Assembly (NCBI GenBank): GCA_016650185.1
Contig: JAENWE010000100.1
Span: 1-5,942 of the forward strand
DNA from: Vicinamibacteria bacterium
Lineage (GTDB): Bacteria; Acidobacteriota; Vicinamibacteria; Fen-336; JAGNNV01
Direction of reading: 5' to 3'
DNA length: 5,942 bases
The notes under the pieces are model-generated. The model was not told the origin of the DNA. It saw only the letters and a list, made by a program, of their open reading frames with translations, and made no database searches. Both the position numbers and the translations under genes were made by a program. Numbering within the stretch: the stretch's first letter is position 1; every line of letters begins with the position of its first letter. Below, piece after piece: positions 5,596 through 5,942 of this stretch.

Positions 5596-5942
5596 TCAGA
5601 TCCCCAGCCCTCCGTCGACCGGCAGCACGGTGCCGGTGATGAACGCGGCCGCGTCGCTTGCCAGGAACGCCACGGCCTGGGCCACGTCGTCGGGAGTCCC
5701 CATACGGCCCAGTGGCGTGCCGCCGACGATCGTCCCCTTCACGGCCTCGCTGAGCCCGGCCGTCATCTCTGTTTGTATGTAACCGGGAGCGATCGCATTG
5801 ACACGCACGTTCCGCGAGGCGAGTTCACGCGCAAGCGACTTGGTCAACCCGATCAGGCCGGCTTTGGCCGCGGAGTAGTTCACCTGACCGGCGTTACCCC
5901 GCCGACCAACGACGCTGGCCATGTTGACGATGGACCCCGAAC
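5596..5942 (-). CDS. fabG: 3-oxoacyl-[ACP] reductase (FabG), C-terminal part
   Basis: FabG is the NADPH-dependent short-chain dehydrogenase that reduces 3-ketoacyl-ACP, the step after FabF. Only the last 114 residues are present; the frame is open to the right edge, so the N-terminal Rossmann glycine motif lies outside. The visible part starts SGSIVNMASVVGRRGN and carries the catalytic Ser (in ASVVG) and the Y-x3-K pair (NYSAAKAGLIGLTKS), corresponding to S138, Y151 and K155 of E. coli FabG. RVNAIAPGYIQTEMT and the C-terminal AVAFLASDAAAFITGTVLPVDGG are typical of FabG. Other short-chain reductases share many of these features, but the strong similarity and the fabF neighbour make FabG the best call. 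The TGA stop is 22 nt before the fabF ATG, with no acpP between them. Confidence 0.93.
   Translation of the reverse strand, partial: SGSIVNMASVVGRRGNAGQVNYSAAKAGLIGLTKSLARELASRNVRVNAIAPGYIQTEMTAGLSEAVKGTIVGGTPLGRMGTPDDVAQAVAFLASDAAAFITGTVLPVDGGLGI

Overview
This GC-rich bacterial window carries one run of seven genes, all on the minus strand, so transcription goes from the right edge to the left. The order is fabG (5' end cut by the right edge), fabF, accD, accA, rarA, an unrecognised 160-aa membrane-anchored protein, and, after a 152-nt gap, an unrecognised Pro/Glu-rich membrane-anchored protein cut by the left edge. The long plus-strand reading frames are antisense shadows of these genes.

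Region 2466-5942 is a fatty-acid synthesis block. AccD and AccA are the two carboxyltransferase subunits that make malonyl-CoA. FabF extends the acyl chain with malonyl-ACP, and FabG reduces the resulting 3-ketoacyl-ACP. Catalytic residues are intact in all four proteins. No acpP lies between fabG and fabF, which are only 22 nt apart. Genes are tightly packed: fabF/accD and rarA/hypothetical both join by a 4-nt GTGA overlap.

Region 1095-2441 encodes RarA (MgsA), a replication-associated AAA+ ATPase, with a QSDLF stretch at its N-terminus that resembles a sliding-clamp-binding motif. Region 616-1098 encodes a single-pass membrane protein with a C-terminal domain I do not recognise. Region 1-463 encodes a protein with an N-terminal glycine zipper, similar in style to YtxH proteins, followed by a repetitive Pro/Glu/Val/Ala tail built on an 18-bp (six-residue) period.

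The most notable feature is the accD/accA junction. The AccD frame runs 149 nt into accA, although a near-perfect Shine-Dalgarno and a GTG start for accA lie just after the conserved AccD core. Codon use indicates that the AccA frame is the native one there. The AccD tail looks like out-of-frame overrun, through either a real or an artefactual one-base indel, or is an overprinted extension.

The organism cannot be named from this window. The adjacent accD-accA pair, the Bacillus-like AccA N-terminus, the frequent GTG starts and the YtxH-like protein would suit a GC-rich lineage of the Firmicutes/Chloroflexi/Actinobacteria side of the bacterial tree, but this is a weak inference. I see no RNA gene, mobile element, CRISPR array or defence system, and no clear new biological system.
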